A DNA stretch of 30,387 nucleotides, taken from NCBI GenBank assembly GCA_035649235.1, contig DASRJX010000153.1, positions 1-30,387 of the forward strand, read 5' to 3'. Source of the stretch: DASRJX01 sp035649235 (GTDB lineage Bacteria > Acidobacteriota > Polarisedimenticolia > Gp22-AA2). Under the pieces are notes generated by a model. That model searched no databases. It saw nothing but the letters and a program-made list of their open reading frames with translations, and had not been told where the DNA came from. This document shows, one piece after another, positions 1-8,354 of this stretch (its first letter is position 1; each line of letters opens with the position of its first letter). The translations under genes and the position numbers were made by a program.

Positions 1-222
1 ACGCATCTCCCGGTGATCGTCGATCCGAGCCACGGCACCGGGAAGCGCTCCTATGTCGCGCCGATGGCCTGGGCCGCCCGCGCCGCAGGCGCGCACGGCC
101 TCCTCGTCGAAGTCCACCCCGACCCCGGCCGCGCCCTGTCCGACGGCGACCAGAGCCTGTCCTTCGCCGAGTTCACCGTGCTGATGGAGGGGCTCGCGAC
201 CGTCACGCCCCCGCGTCGCTGA
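1..222 (+). CDS. aroF: 3-deoxy-7-phosphoheptulonate (DAHP) synthase, 3' end only
   Basis: This is the last 73 codons of a gene whose start lies before the window; the reading frame is open from base 1 to the TGA at 220-222. The product fragment has the C-terminal signature of type I DAHP synthases of the Thermotoga/Bacillus kind: PVIVDPSHGTGKR, then PMAWAARAAGA, LLVEVHP and ALSDGDQSL. The family condenses phosphoenolpyruvate with erythrose 4-phosphate in the cytoplasm, the first step of the shikimate pathway. In this family the His of the DPSH motif and the Glu of the EVHP motif lie in the active site, and both are present. Any N-terminal regulatory domain would be outside the window, so feedback control cannot be judged. 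The gene converges on the glycan cluster, whose last stop is 57 bases away. Confidence 0.93.
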   Translation, partial: THLPVIVDPSHGTGKRSYVAPMAWAARAAGAHGLLVEVHPDPGRALSDGDQSLSFAEFTVLMEGLATVTPPRR

Positions 223-252
223 TCGGGGTCGCCCTTCCGGATCTCGCGGGAG

Positions 253-271
253 CCGGGGGCGGCATCCCCGG
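253..271. terminator. possible hairpin between convergent genes
   Basis: A CCGGGG arm is followed by a 7-base loop and a CCCCGG arm, inside the 57-base gap between the convergent aroF and FemAB-like genes. It could fold in either transcript. No T-run follows on either strand, so it is at best a weak or non-canonical terminator, and such short GC arms occur by chance in DNA of this composition. Confidence 0.2.
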
Positions 272-279
272 ATCGATCC

Positions 280-1542
280 TCAGATCCGGTCGCGGATCCC
301 CCGGCCGAGCCGCATCGCCGACCAGAAGGCCGCATGGCAGCTGCGGCGGATGCGGTTGGTGAGCGATTTCCTCAGGAGCAGGACCGAGACCATGTCCAGC
401 GTGACACTGGACGGATGGAGCGACTGTCTGGGCGTCCCGAACCCGAAGTCGATCGTGTCCACCGGGCGATGCTTCAGGAGATCCTCGATGGTCAGGTAGA
501 GAGTCGTGGTGCCGGGAGAGAACGACGCGTGATCGTCGCGGTAGACAGTGTCCATGACCGAGTAGGTCTTGCCGCACTGGACGCCCTTGATGATGCCGAC
601 CGGATCGTCTCCGCACTCCAGCACGTAGCTTCTCAGGAACCCCCGCTGCGCCAGATCCCTGACCTCGTCGGGTCGCCAGGTGCGGTACGCCCGTCCGGCG
701 AATAGGCTCGCCGATCGTGCGGGCGTCGAGAGGACCCACGCTTCGGCGTCGAGTAGTTGCCGCACTCCTTCGGGCGACTCGACCCGGTTCAGCTCCAGCC
801 GGCCCTTGCCGTGGTCACGCAGGAGACGAAGCTGCCGCTTCAGGTTGTATCGCTTCTTCGCGCTGTACCGGGCCAGGTACTCGTCGAACGTCGCGGGCAG
901 TTGGAGGATGTGGTACGAGGGGCCGACCGCCTGGACGACGTGCAGGAGAAAGTTCTCCCGGATGAGATTCGCCGTGCTCAGATAGCTCCAGAGGCGCGAC
1001 TCGACCGCCACGCAGGACAGCCGGATGGCGTCGCACTCGGGAAGCGTCCGGGAGAACGAGGCGAACAGCGAGTCGAGGATCGGCCGATCCTCCGGTACGC
1101 CGGCCAGGCCGCCCATAACGAGGGCGTTTCGGGTCGTGAGACTGCCCAGGGCGCGCCCCGCCACGCGGAACTCGAGGGGCTCGCGAGCGATCCGGATCGG
1201 GACGAGACCCTCCAATTGCCCGTCTGCGTCCCGTTTCACCGCCAGCAGCACCCGCTGGCCGGAGCAGGTGGCGACGACGTGATCGAACCAGGCTGAGGTC
1301 TGGTAGATATGGCGAGGCTGGCCGCGATCGGAGGTCAGCCGTTCCCATTCCCGGCGGAGCGCCGGGGCGGACCACTCGGCCGGGGAGTCGAGAAACTCCC
1401 ACGCTGGGCTCCACTCGGCGGGCACCGATGCCCGTGTCTCCCCCCGGGAAAACCCGGTGGCGGCTTCGGCCTCGGTGTCCCACAGCATGCTGGAGAGCCC
1501 CGATTGACGCACCGGTTCTCCGGTGCCACCCCCCTCCGGCAT
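280..1542 (-). CDS. FemAB/CelD-like GNAT-fold acyltransferase (first of two)
   Basis: The product of about 420 residues resembles the FemAB/CelD (BioF2-like, Acetyltransf_6) group, in which two GNAT folds transfer an acyl or aminoacyl group, usually in cell-surface polymer synthesis. Visible signs are an N-terminal segment with HIYQTSAWFDHVV, a central basic stretch around YSAKKRYNLKRQLR that is typical of the family, and a late segment with GIIKGVQCGKTYSVMDT before a short basic tail. The exact substrate cannot be read from the sequence. The start is uncertain: ATG at 1542 has AGGA just upstream, while the frame stays open to a GTG at 1593 and a GTG at 1512 has a GGAG upstream. A TACAAT hexamer at 1550-1555 could be a -10 box and argues against the longest form. 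The gene follows the FkbM gene after a gap of about 136 bases, so it may be partly independent of the tightly overlapping genes before it. Confidence 0.75.
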   Translation of the reverse strand: MPEGGGTGEPVRQSGLSSMLWDTEAEAATGFSRGETRASVPAEWSPAWEFLDSPAEWSAPALRREWERLTSDRGQPRHIYQTSAWFDHVVATCSGQRVLLAVKRDADGQLEGLVPIRIAREPLEFRVAGRALGSLTTRNALVMGGLAGVPEDRPILDSLFASFSRTLPECDAIRLSCVAVESRLWSYLSTANLIRENFLLHVVQAVGPSYHILQLPATFDEYLARYSAKKRYNLKRQLRLLRDHGKGRLELNRVESPEGVRQLLDAEAWVLSTPARSASLFAGRAYRTWRPDEVRDLAQRGFLRSYVLECGDDPVGIIKGVQCGKTYSVMDTVYRDDHASFSPGTTTLYLTIEDLLKHRPVDTIDFGFGTPRQSLHPSSVTLDMVSVLLLRKSLTNRIRRSCHAAFWSAMRLGRGIRDRI

Positions 1543-1678
1543 GTTTCCTATTGTAGGGCTGCGGGAGGATTCGTGCGCCTGCAGGATTGCCACTTTCTTC
1601 TCGGGTGACCTGTGGCCGACCCGGACCCCTGCCCGACGCGGAACTCGCCTAGGGCCTAGAGACCGCCTAGAGATCGGT

Positions 1679-2488
1679 TCAGCCCCACTTTCGGAAGGCG
1701 AAGATCGCGAGCTGCAGATCGTTCCCCATGTTGATCTTCCGGGCCACGAAGGGTTGCCTCGAGTCGTTGCCGGCGTGCAGGTTCAGCCGGAAGCCGGCCT
1801 CGGAGAGCAGCGAGACGAGGCGTGGAAGCCCCTGGGGCCGGTCCGCGGCGCCGTGGTACTCGACAAACACGTGGTCCACCTGCGCCAACCGATCGCGACA
1901 GTCCTCCAGAATCTCGGTCTCCCCTTCCTCGATGTCCAGCTTGAGAAGGTCCACCTTGCGGTCGAGGTAGTCGCGCAGGCGCACCGAGGTGACCTGTCTC
2001 GCCGCGGCGTCCCCGGGCCGCGCCACGCGCCCCGCGTCGCTCCCTTCCGCCAGGAAGGGCAGGACGGTGGCCTCGGTCCACAGCGCCCGGGGCACCAGGC
2101 TCACGCCCTGAAGTCCCCAGGCCTTCACGTTCCGCTCCAGGACAGCGAAGATGCGCGCGTCCGGCTCGAAGGCGATGACCTCGCACGCGGGATAGGCCTT
2201 CTTGAAGAACGCAACGCTGAGCCCCACGTTGGCGCCCCCGTCCAGGATGAACGGACTATCGGTCCCGGCCGGGAAGCGGTAGGCTTCGCGCTCCCAGATC
2301 TCCTCGAACATCTCGAGAAACGACAGGTTGTCCACGATCTCGAAGGGCCGGCCGGGAAGGGTCGTCACGGTGGGCGTGTAGCGCGGCAGCCGCTCCACCC
2401 TCCGCCTCTCCCGGGCATGCCGGCGAAGCGCGCCGTCGGACGCCAGGCGCCACGCGTGCTGCAGGTGACCCTTGATCGAGAGCCTCAC
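1679..2488 (-). CDS. FkbM family SAM-dependent methyltransferase
   Basis: The 269-residue product has the FkbM signature: a SAM-binding loop FILDGGANVGLS near residues 80-91, the second acidic strand VIAFEPDARIF, VSLVPRAL, and VDLLKLDIEEGETEIL followed by FVEYHG. FkbM-type enzymes O-methylate sugars or other hydroxylated products. Here the likely target is a sugar of the surface glycan made by the cluster, which is inferred from position. I chose the GTG at 2488 because it overlaps the stop of the upstream aminotransferase gene as GTGA. This matches the coupling used throughout the cluster, and the residues further upstream in the open frame look non-coding. The N-terminal 50 residues are basic and not membrane-like. 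Confidence 0.86.
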   Translation of the reverse strand: MRLSIKGHLQHAWRLASDGALRRHARERRRVERLPRYTPTVTTLPGRPFEIVDNLSFLEMFEEIWEREAYRFPAGTDSPFILDGGANVGLSVAFFKKAYPACEVIAFEPDARIFAVLERNVKAWGLQGVSLVPRALWTEATVLPFLAEGSDAGRVARPGDAAARQVTSVRLRDYLDRKVDLLKLDIEEGETEILEDCRDRLAQVDHVFVEYHGAADRPQGLPRLVSLLSEAGFRLNLHAGNDSRQPFVARKINMGNDLQLAIFAFRKWG

Positions 2489-3684
2489 CGCACCGCCCCG
2501 TCGGCTCCCCCCTGCGGCCGCACCGGGGAGACCCCTTCGAGCGCCGGAATGTCCGCGAGGAGCGCGAGGAACTTGTCGGCCAGCAGCGGATCGACGGGGA
2601 GCACATCCCGGCTCCACCGGATCGCCTCGGGAGGGGACGGCAGCGCGTCGGCGAGATCCGCCGAGGCATACTCGTCGAGCGGCGGATCGTAGATGTAGTC
2701 GAGGGCGAGGCCACGGCGTCCGAGCCGATGCACCACGTGCTCGCGGTCGCGGACGAACAGGGGCACCCTGAAAAAGGCTGTGTCGTACGGGAGATCGACA
2801 TCAGGAGGCGTCAGGCCGAGATCGAGCAGCTTCCGGGCCCCATCCAGGCGGAGCCTCCGGCTCTCCTCGAGGCGCTCCAGGTGATGCACGGTCTGCTCCA
2901 CGCCGGAGGTCGTTGGCGTCGTCCGGTACTGATGATTGTCGACCCGGACCCAGCGATCGAAACGATCGAGTCCTGCCCCTGCCGCCTGCGCCCTCAGGAC
3001 CTCGTCCTTATGGTAGGCCATGCGGTGCCCCGGACGCTCCGCCGCGGGAGGCACCAGGAGCCGGCCGACCCGTCTCAACGCCCTGCCGGTCTTCGTGCCG
3101 CGGGCCGCGGCGCTGAGAGCCCTGCGGGCGGCCGTCGGAAGATCCGGGTGCAGGGTCTCCTTCCGGGCTGACGCCTGCAACGACGAGCGGCGCCGAGCAT
3201 CCGAGAAGGCCAGCACCCCGCCGACGCCGTCCACGTGCTTCGTCAGGCTGAAGGCCGCGACGCTCGAGAGACCTCCGATGCGCCTTCCGTCCCAGGCACT
3301 CTCGAGGGCCTGGCAGGCGTCCTCGATTAGCAGCAGGTCGTGGCGGGCGCACTGCTCCGCCAGCCGGTCCATGCGATCCGGAATGCCGTAGAGGTTCGTG
3401 GTCATCACGGCGTCGAGCGACGCCCAGGTGGCCTCGTCGATGCGATCCGGATCGAGGTTCCCGGTCCTGGGATCGAGCGGACCCAGCACCGGTCTCAAGC
3501 CAGCGGCGAGGACGGTGAAGAAGACCACGTCGTCGTCCACGGGCGAGAGGAGCAGACGGTCACCCGGCTTGAGCCACTCCTGGAAGACCAGGTAGAGGGC
3601 CAGGCGGCCCGAAGGCAGGTAGAGCGTCTCCCTCCCATAGCGCTCCGCGAAGAAGGCCTCGATGCGCTCGGCGGCGCCGCTCAT
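2485..3684 (-). CDS. DegT/DnrJ/EryC1/StrS-type PLP aminotransferase
   Basis: The 399-residue product has the fold-type I aminotransferase pattern of the DegT family: YLPSGRLALYLVF near residues 22-34, LIEDACQALES around 119-129 with Asp122 expected to contact the PLP ring nitrogen, and FSLTKHVDGVGG at about 145-156 with Lys149 as the expected Schiff-base lysine. Family members aminate keto sugars for lipopolysaccharide, exopolysaccharide or antibiotic synthesis. The family usually reads K-x-L/I-x-x-G-E-G-G after the lysine; here the Glu is Val, so the enzyme is somewhat divergent. Its start codon overlaps the preceding acyltransferase stop as ATGA, and its stop overlaps the FkbM start. Together these suggest an amino sugar that is then acylated and methylated. 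That order is inference. Confidence 0.85.
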   Translation of the reverse strand: MSGAAERIEAFFAERYGRETLYLPSGRLALYLVFQEWLKPGDRLLLSPVDDDVVFFTVLAAGLRPVLGPLDPRTGNLDPDRIDEATWASLDAVMTTNLYGIPDRMDRLAEQCARHDLLLIEDACQALESAWDGRRIGGLSSVAAFSLTKHVDGVGGVLAFSDARRRSSLQASARKETLHPDLPTAARRALSAAARGTKTGRALRRVGRLLVPPAAERPGHRMAYHKDEVLRAQAAGAGLDRFDRWVRVDNHQYRTTPTTSGVEQTVHHLERLEESRRLRLDGARKLLDLGLTPPDVDLPYDTAFFRVPLFVRDREHVVHRLGRRGLALDYIYDPPLDEYASADLADALPSPPEAIRWSRDVLPVDPLLADKFLALLADIPALEGVSPVRPQGGADGAVR

Positions 3685-4886
3685 TCACGGACTCCTTCGG
3701 CCCTCTGCGCCGCCCGGCGCCCCCGCCGCGACCGCCTCCAGGAGCGCCACGTTTCGCGACGCTCCAGGAGCCAGTCCGGCGAGCGCGCCTTCATCCAGGC
3801 CTTGAGACGGCGCACCCCCGCGGTGAGGGCGAAGGCCGCGGCGCCGGAGATCCCCGGAGCGCCGATGCGCACCGATCGGACATAAAGCGTCTGCGTCCCC
3901 CAGCGCGTCTTGAACTCCTCCTCGCCCCCCAGGAAGTCGTATCCCCGGAGGCCTTCGGCGATGCACTCCCGCAGGACCATCCCTCTCAGAACCACGCCGA
4001 CTCCGCCCACGCCCGGAGGGTGGAAGTCGTGGTCGAAGGCCTCCTGGAGGGAGTGGAGCACGCCGCGGAAGGCGAATCCGAACTGGGACGCCCGGATCGC
4101 TCCGTCCACCTCCAGATGGTAGAAGCGCAGCCAGCCGCGCCGGATGAACTCCCTTGAGACGTCGGCGTAGAAGGCGCGCTTGGTGAGGCCGCGGAAGGAG
4201 CCGGGATGCCCTTCCGCCTCCCAGCGCCTCTGGTGCATCGCGAACAGCCGATCCAGATGAGGCTCGATCTCGCCGGGCTCCTGCGTGCGGAACATCCTCA
4301 CCTCGTAGTTCTTGGTGAGCTTGTTGGTGCGATAGCGGACGGTCGTCCGGAACTTCGTGGGCAGGGAGGCCAGATACGCTTCGTAGTCCGAAGGAAGCGG
4401 GATCATCGAGCAGGGATGCCTCTCCTCGTCGGTCTGACACCGGCCGCCCGCCGCGAGAGCCTGCGGCAGGGCCCGGGCCACGGCGCTGTCCTCGCGCAGG
4501 CCGCGGAGATCGGCCAGGGACCATGCGCCCATCAGCGAATCTCCCAGGGCCCGCAGCACGGCCTGCTCCTCGCCCCGGCGAACCAGAATCCCGAGGTATT
4601 CCGAGCCGACACCCTCGTCTCCGAGAAGGCCCAGGACCCTCGGACCGGGCAGGCCGAGAAAGTGGAGGGGCCGGTCGTACAGCGGGCCCAGGCCGCGGAG
4701 ATCGCCCCTCTCATCGCGGACGGTCATGAGGCGCGCCCGGCGTCCGGTCCCGAAGTGCCTCCACCAGGCCTCCACCCACGCGGGACTCTGGAAGATGGTT
4801 GCGTCGGCCGATTCCTGCAGGAGCCGGTCCCAGTCGGCGGCCAGCGCCCCGCTCCAGGACGCGGGCGGGACCTCCTCGACTCTCAC
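3681..4886 (-). CDS. FemAB/CelD-like GNAT-fold acyltransferase (second of two)
   Basis: The 401-residue product starts with an N-terminal lobe containing ATIFQSPAWVEAWWRHFG, then PLYDRPLHFLG, and a central basic segment LPTKFRTTVRYRTNKLTK. A C-terminal lobe follows with FYHLEVDGAIRASQFGFAF and GLRGYDFLGGEEEFKTRWG. This is the usual layout of CelD/FemAB-related acetyltransferases associated with exopolysaccharide clusters. It shares the architecture but not close identity with the protein encoded at 280-1542. The last 40 residues are strongly basic (WRSWRRSRRGRR). The start is a GTG overlapping the stop of the upstream fusion gene (GTGA), and the stop overlaps the DegT start (ATGA), so translation is probably coupled. 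The acyl donor and acceptor are not evident from sequence. Confidence 0.8.
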   Translation of the reverse strand: MRVEEVPPASWSGALAADWDRLLQESADATIFQSPAWVEAWWRHFGTGRRARLMTVRDERGDLRGLGPLYDRPLHFLGLPGPRVLGLLGDEGVGSEYLGILVRRGEEQAVLRALGDSLMGAWSLADLRGLREDSAVARALPQALAAGGRCQTDEERHPCSMIPLPSDYEAYLASLPTKFRTTVRYRTNKLTKNYEVRMFRTQEPGEIEPHLDRLFAMHQRRWEAEGHPGSFRGLTKRAFYADVSREFIRRGWLRFYHLEVDGAIRASQFGFAFRGVLHSLQEAFDHDFHPPGVGGVGVVLRGMVLRECIAEGLRGYDFLGGEEEFKTRWGTQTLYVRSVRIGAPGISGAAAFALTAGVRRLKAWMKARSPDWLLERRETWRSWRRSRRGRRAAQRAEGVRE

Positions 4887-7285
4887 GCCGCGGCCTCGGT
4901 CCCGGCCGGCCCGAGGCGGGACAGGCGTCGCGTCAAGGGGCGGACTCCATCAGCCGGACGGTTCCTGTCCTCGAATACCCGGATCAGGAGATCGAACGCG
5001 GCCAGGAACGCCGGCACGTTCTCCGGGATGAAGCGCCGCAGCGCCAGCGGATCGTCCCCCGCCCGCACGATGCCCGGCTCCGTCGTCAGGGCGCAACGGA
5101 ATCCGGCCTCCGCCACCAGGCGCCGGGTGGTCTCGTTGAAGTCGCCGAACCTCCCGTTGGGGAACGCGAAGTCCTTCACCTCGGCTCCCACGAGGCGCTC
5201 CAGGTCCTGACGCGATCCACTGATCTCCTCACGGGCCTGCTCGGCGTCGAGGCTCGACAGGATGCGATGGTTCCTCGAATGGGACCCGACAGATCGTCCG
5301 GGCCGGGCCAGATGGACGACGCCCTCGGGTCCGACGACTCGGTCCTCCCCCGAGATTCGGGGCATCCCGCCGGCGACGCGGGCCAGTCGGGCGAGGATCT
5401 CCTCCTGGCGCCCATCGTGCGACTTCACGATCGCCGTGATCGTGTGGAGCGTCTCGTAGCGTCTCGCCGCCGATCCGAGCGGCAGCTCGGGCCAGAGTCC
5501 CGGCTCCGCGGGCAGGGAATCTCCGGGCATCGTCCGGATCAGCTCCTTGAGCGTCGAGACCCACAGGTCCCGCGAAGAGCCGACGAGACCACTGGGGATG
5601 AAGTAGGTCGCGTGCAGCCCCAGCGCCTCCATCATGGGAACGGCCAGCGTCACGTGGTTCACGAGGCCGTCGTCGAAGGTGACGCTGAAACTGGCCGCCG
5701 GCGGCGCCTGTCCCGCGGCGACTGGTCCCGCCAGGGCCTCCAGCGGCAGAGGCTTCAGGTGCCGTGAGAGATGCCGCAGGAGCCCCGCCACGTTAGACAC
5801 GGCGTAGCCTGAATCGAACAGCCCGCCCACCTCCCGCGTCAGGCCGTGATACCCCAGCAGAATGGCGGCGTCGCTGGATCGGAGCAGGTGGCGCAGCAGC
5901 GGACCGCCCAGACCGGAAAGGTGGACCAGGAGCGCCATCCCGATCTTCCCGATCCGCTTCGCGACCGCCCAGACGCACCGTCCCGCCTCGGCCTCGCGGT
6001 ACACGCGGGCGACGTCGTACCGGAGCGATCGGAGGCCATGGACGAATGAACCGGTGCTATGCCCGGCCGGCGCCCTGCTTCCGCCGTGACGGGCGGCGGC
6101 GTCTTCGAGGAGCCCGGACACGGAGCGCGCGGCCGCCTGCCAGGTGTAGCGCTCCTCGGCGACTTTCCGGGCGGCATCCCCCAGCCGCCGCCGGAGCCCG
6201 GGATCCTCGGCCAGCCGGAGCAGCCCCGCCGACAACGAGGCCGGGTCCGCCGGATCGTAGAGGATCCCGGTGACACCGTCCTCGATGACCTCGCCGATCT
6301 GCCCGACTCTGGCAGCCAGCAAGGCGCGCCCGACCGCCATGTACTCGAAGATCTTGATCGGCGACAGGTAGAAGAACTCCTGAGCCGTATAGGGGGCCAG
6401 GAGGATGTCGGCGGACGCCATCAGCGCCGGGACTCTGTCCGGCGGCACGTGCCCCGAGAAATGCACCCGATCCTCGAGCCCCTCCCGGACGCAGTGGGCC
6501 TTGAGGTCCCCCGACATCTCCCCGGCCCCCACCAGGAGGAACCGCACCTCGGGCCGCCTGCGGCAGAGGAAGTCGATGGCGTGCTGCAGTTGCTCAATAC
6601 CGTGGAACCTGGCGAAGCTGCCGACGAAGCCCACGACGACGCTGGTCTCTCCGAGGCGTCTGCGCACGGCGGGATCGCCGGCGCCAGGGTGGAACCGGGC
6701 GACATCGGCTCCATTGGGGACCACGATGATTCGGTCCGCGCGGACGCCCTCCCGCACGAAATGCTGCCGGAGGACCTCGGACACCACGAACATGCCGTCG
6801 GTGCGCGCCAGCATGCGGGCCTCCAGCCACTCCGCGAACCGGGGAACGAGCCAGTACTGCTTCCGATAATGACGGTACTCGTAGGGCGCCGGAGCGTTCA
6901 CCTCGTAGACCACCGGGACGCCGCACCGGCGCGCGGCCACGATGCTCGAGAACTGGTGCAGGGAGTGACGGGTGAGGACGATGTCGGGCGCGACCTCACG
7001 GATCAGCCTCGCCTCCAAGGAGATGCCCCGCAGCGCGCGGACCAGGGCGGCGGCTTCGTGCAGGAACGGCCGCAGAAGTTCCTTCCATCGCCCGTCGGGG
7101 TCCGTCGCGTCCCTCCCGGGCGCGCGCCCGGGGGCCGCGGGGCCGTTGCGCCGGATCCGGTGCCGCTCCACGACGCGGACATCGTGTCCGAGCGCGGTGA
7201 GGCCGCGGCTGAGCTCGCGGACGTGCGTCAGGGCGCCCGTGGACTCGCGCGGATCCCATTCGTAATTCAGGTAGAGAACGCGCAT
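4883..7285 (-). CDS. glycosyltransferase family 4 - polysaccharide deacetylase fusion protein
   Basis: One uninterrupted 800-residue frame joins two enzymes. Residues 1 to about 400 are a GT-B glycosyltransferase of family 4: N-terminal MRVLYLNYEWDPRESTG, VVPNGADVARFHPG at 189-201, VVGFVGSFARFHG at 217-229, FLLVGAGE, and the donor-binding region SPIKIFEYMAVGRA at 308-321. Residues about 475-770 are a NodB-type polysaccharide deacetylase (CE4): ILLGYHGL, the TFDDG motif at 536-540 with the catalytic and metal Asp pair, and the metal-binding HSRNH at 669-673. Next come DFAFPNGRFGDF and FRCALTTEPG. The linker at about 400-475 is basic with no clear domain. Each half alone is common in exopolysaccharide clusters; the fusion suggests one protein that adds a sugar and deacetylates an N-acetyl sugar of the same glycan. 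No signal peptide is visible, so it probably acts in the cytoplasm or at the inner membrane. It is the first gene of the cluster and starts with ATG. Confidence 0.88.
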   Translation of the reverse strand: MRVLYLNYEWDPRESTGALTHVRELSRGLTALGHDVRVVERHRIRRNGPAAPGRAPGRDATDPDGRWKELLRPFLHEAAALVRALRGISLEARLIREVAPDIVLTRHSLHQFSSIVAARRCGVPVVYEVNAPAPYEYRHYRKQYWLVPRFAEWLEARMLARTDGMFVVSEVLRQHFVREGVRADRIIVVPNGADVARFHPGAGDPAVRRRLGETSVVVGFVGSFARFHGIEQLQHAIDFLCRRRPEVRFLLVGAGEMSGDLKAHCVREGLEDRVHFSGHVPPDRVPALMASADILLAPYTAQEFFYLSPIKIFEYMAVGRALLAARVGQIGEVIEDGVTGILYDPADPASLSAGLLRLAEDPGLRRRLGDAARKVAEERYTWQAAARSVSGLLEDAAARHGGSRAPAGHSTGSFVHGLRSLRYDVARVYREAEAGRCVWAVAKRIGKIGMALLVHLSGLGGPLLRHLLRSSDAAILLGYHGLTREVGGLFDSGYAVSNVAGLLRHLSRHLKPLPLEALAGPVAAGQAPPAASFSVTFDDGLVNHVTLAVPMMEALGLHATYFIPSGLVGSSRDLWVSTLKELIRTMPGDSLPAEPGLWPELPLGSAARRYETLHTITAIVKSHDGRQEEILARLARVAGGMPRISGEDRVVGPEGVVHLARPGRSVGSHSRNHRILSSLDAEQAREEISGSRQDLERLVGAEVKDFAFPNGRFGDFNETTRRLVAEAGFRCALTTEPGIVRAGDDPLALRRFIPENVPAFLAAFDLLIRVFEDRNRPADGVRPLTRRLSRLGPAGTEAAA

Positions 7286-7347
7286 GGTGGGGGTGTTCGA
7301 CGCAACGGGCGCTCCGACCCCTCCGTTCTCGGCGCCATTGCGGGCGC

Positions 7348-7356
7348 ATCATACCA
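7348..7356 (-). promoter_or_regulatory. candidate extended -10 promoter for the glycan cluster
   Basis: On the minus strand the sequence reads TGG-TATGAT, which fits an extended -10 element (TGn-TATAAT). It lies about 60 bases before the ATG of the fusion gene. No recognisable -35 box sits 16-18 bases upstream, as is common for extended -10 promoters. The surrounding 195-base divergent gap (7286-7480) shows no other strong signal. Confidence 0.35.
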
Positions 7357-7480
7357 TGCGGCCCGCCGGGTCCCGGCGCGGCCTCGAGGCGGCTCCGTGC
7401 CCGGCCCTTCAGTTTGCCGGACGCGAAAAAGTGTGCGACCATAGCCAACAAAAGAATCGCCATCTTCGAGGAGGATGACC

Positions 7481-8038
7481 ATGCGTCACCACGCTGCACT
7501 CTGCCTCATCGCCGTGCCCGCCCTGGTCGCCACGCTGCTGGGATGCAGTGAGGGCTCCGCGCGCCACGCGAACGGGACAGGGACCCTCAACGTCAACCTG
7601 ACCGACGCGCCGATCGACCTCTCCACCGTGCAGAAGGTCGAGGTCACGATCACCGGCGTGATCGTCTACCCCCGCGAGAACACGATGCCGGATATGGCCG
7701 AGGGGTCGCCGATCGAGCTGATGACCCACCCCGAGACCTTCGACCTGCTGACGCTGACGGACGGGGCGACGACCCTGCTCGCCTCCGGCGAAGTCCCGGT
7801 CGGGTCCTACAACCGCATCCGCCTGGAAGTCTCGGACGCCACGATGACCCACTCGGACGGAACGACCCAGCCGCTCAAGATCGAGGCCGGCAAGGTGGAC
7901 ATCCCCATTAAGTTCGAGATCGGAAGCGACGAGATGGAGCAGGTGACGCTCGATTTCGACGCCGGGGCTTCGGTGCAGGTCAACGAAACCGCCAGCGGGC
8001 AGTTCATCCTGCGGCCCGTCGTGACCCCGGTGCCCTGA
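7481..8038 (+). CDS. DUF4382 domain lipoprotein
   Basis: The 185-residue product begins with a lipoprotein signal peptide: MRHH, a hydrophobic stretch, then the lipobox LLGC with the lipidated Cys22. The mature part matches the DUF4382 pattern: GTLNVNLTDAPID, KVEVTITGVIVY, FDLLTLTDGATTLLASGEVPVGSYNRIRLEV, and a later LDFDAGASVQV. It ends with ILRPVV, a beta-rich domain of unknown function seen in exported bacterial lipoproteins. I chose the ATG at 7481 rather than the in-frame ATG at 7475, because GAGGAGG at 7468-7474 touches the first ATG and sits 6 bases before the second. It is transcribed divergently from the glycan cluster and converges on the oxidase operon with only 7 bases between the stops. 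Its role is unknown. Confidence 0.85.
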   Translation: MRHHAALCLIAVPALVATLLGCSEGSARHANGTGTLNVNLTDAPIDLSTVQKVEVTITGVIVYPRENTMPDMAEGSPIELMTHPETFDLLTLTDGATTLLASGEVPVGSYNRIRLEVSDATMTHSDGTTQPLKIEAGKVDIPIKFEIGSDEMEQVTLDFDAGASVQVNETASGQFILRPVVTPVP

Positions 8039-8045
8039 GCCGTCC

Positions 8046-8345
8046 CTATCTGCCGGGAACTCCGAGCCAGCCCCGGGTGAAGTAGTCCCCGAGGGTCAGG
8101 ACGAAGAGCATCAGGAGCCAGGCCAGAGCCGCGGCGATCACCAGCTTCGTCATCCGGGTACTGCCCCGCGCGTGCATGAAGTAGAGCACGACGAGGGTCG
8201 CCTTGATCACGGCGATCCCGAGGGCCGCCAGGTTGTTCAGCGGCCCCAGGTCCCGGAAGGCGACCAGTGTCGTGGTCGCCGTCAGCGCGAGGAGCGCCGC
8301 GAAGATCATCACGTAGGTGCGGACGGGGACGACCTGGTGCGACAT
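8046..8345 (-). CDS. ctaF: caa3-type cytochrome c oxidase subunit IV
   Basis: The 99-residue product has three hydrophobic segments (VMIFAALLALTATTTLVAF, LAALGIAVIKATLVVLYFM, LVIAAALAWLLMLFVLTLG). The IKATLVVLYFMH motif is typical of prokaryotic subunit IV of heme-copper oxidases. The subunit sits in the inner membrane beside subunits I and III and has no redox centre. It starts with ATG 9 bases after the ctaE stop and is the last gene of the respiratory operon. The symbol follows Bacillus usage. Confidence 0.88.
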   Translation of the reverse strand: MSHQVVPVRTYVMIFAALLALTATTTLVAFRDLGPLNNLAALGIAVIKATLVVLYFMHARGSTRMTKLVIAAALAWLLMLFVLTLGDYFTRGWLGVPGR

Positions 8346-8354
8346 CCTGGCTCC

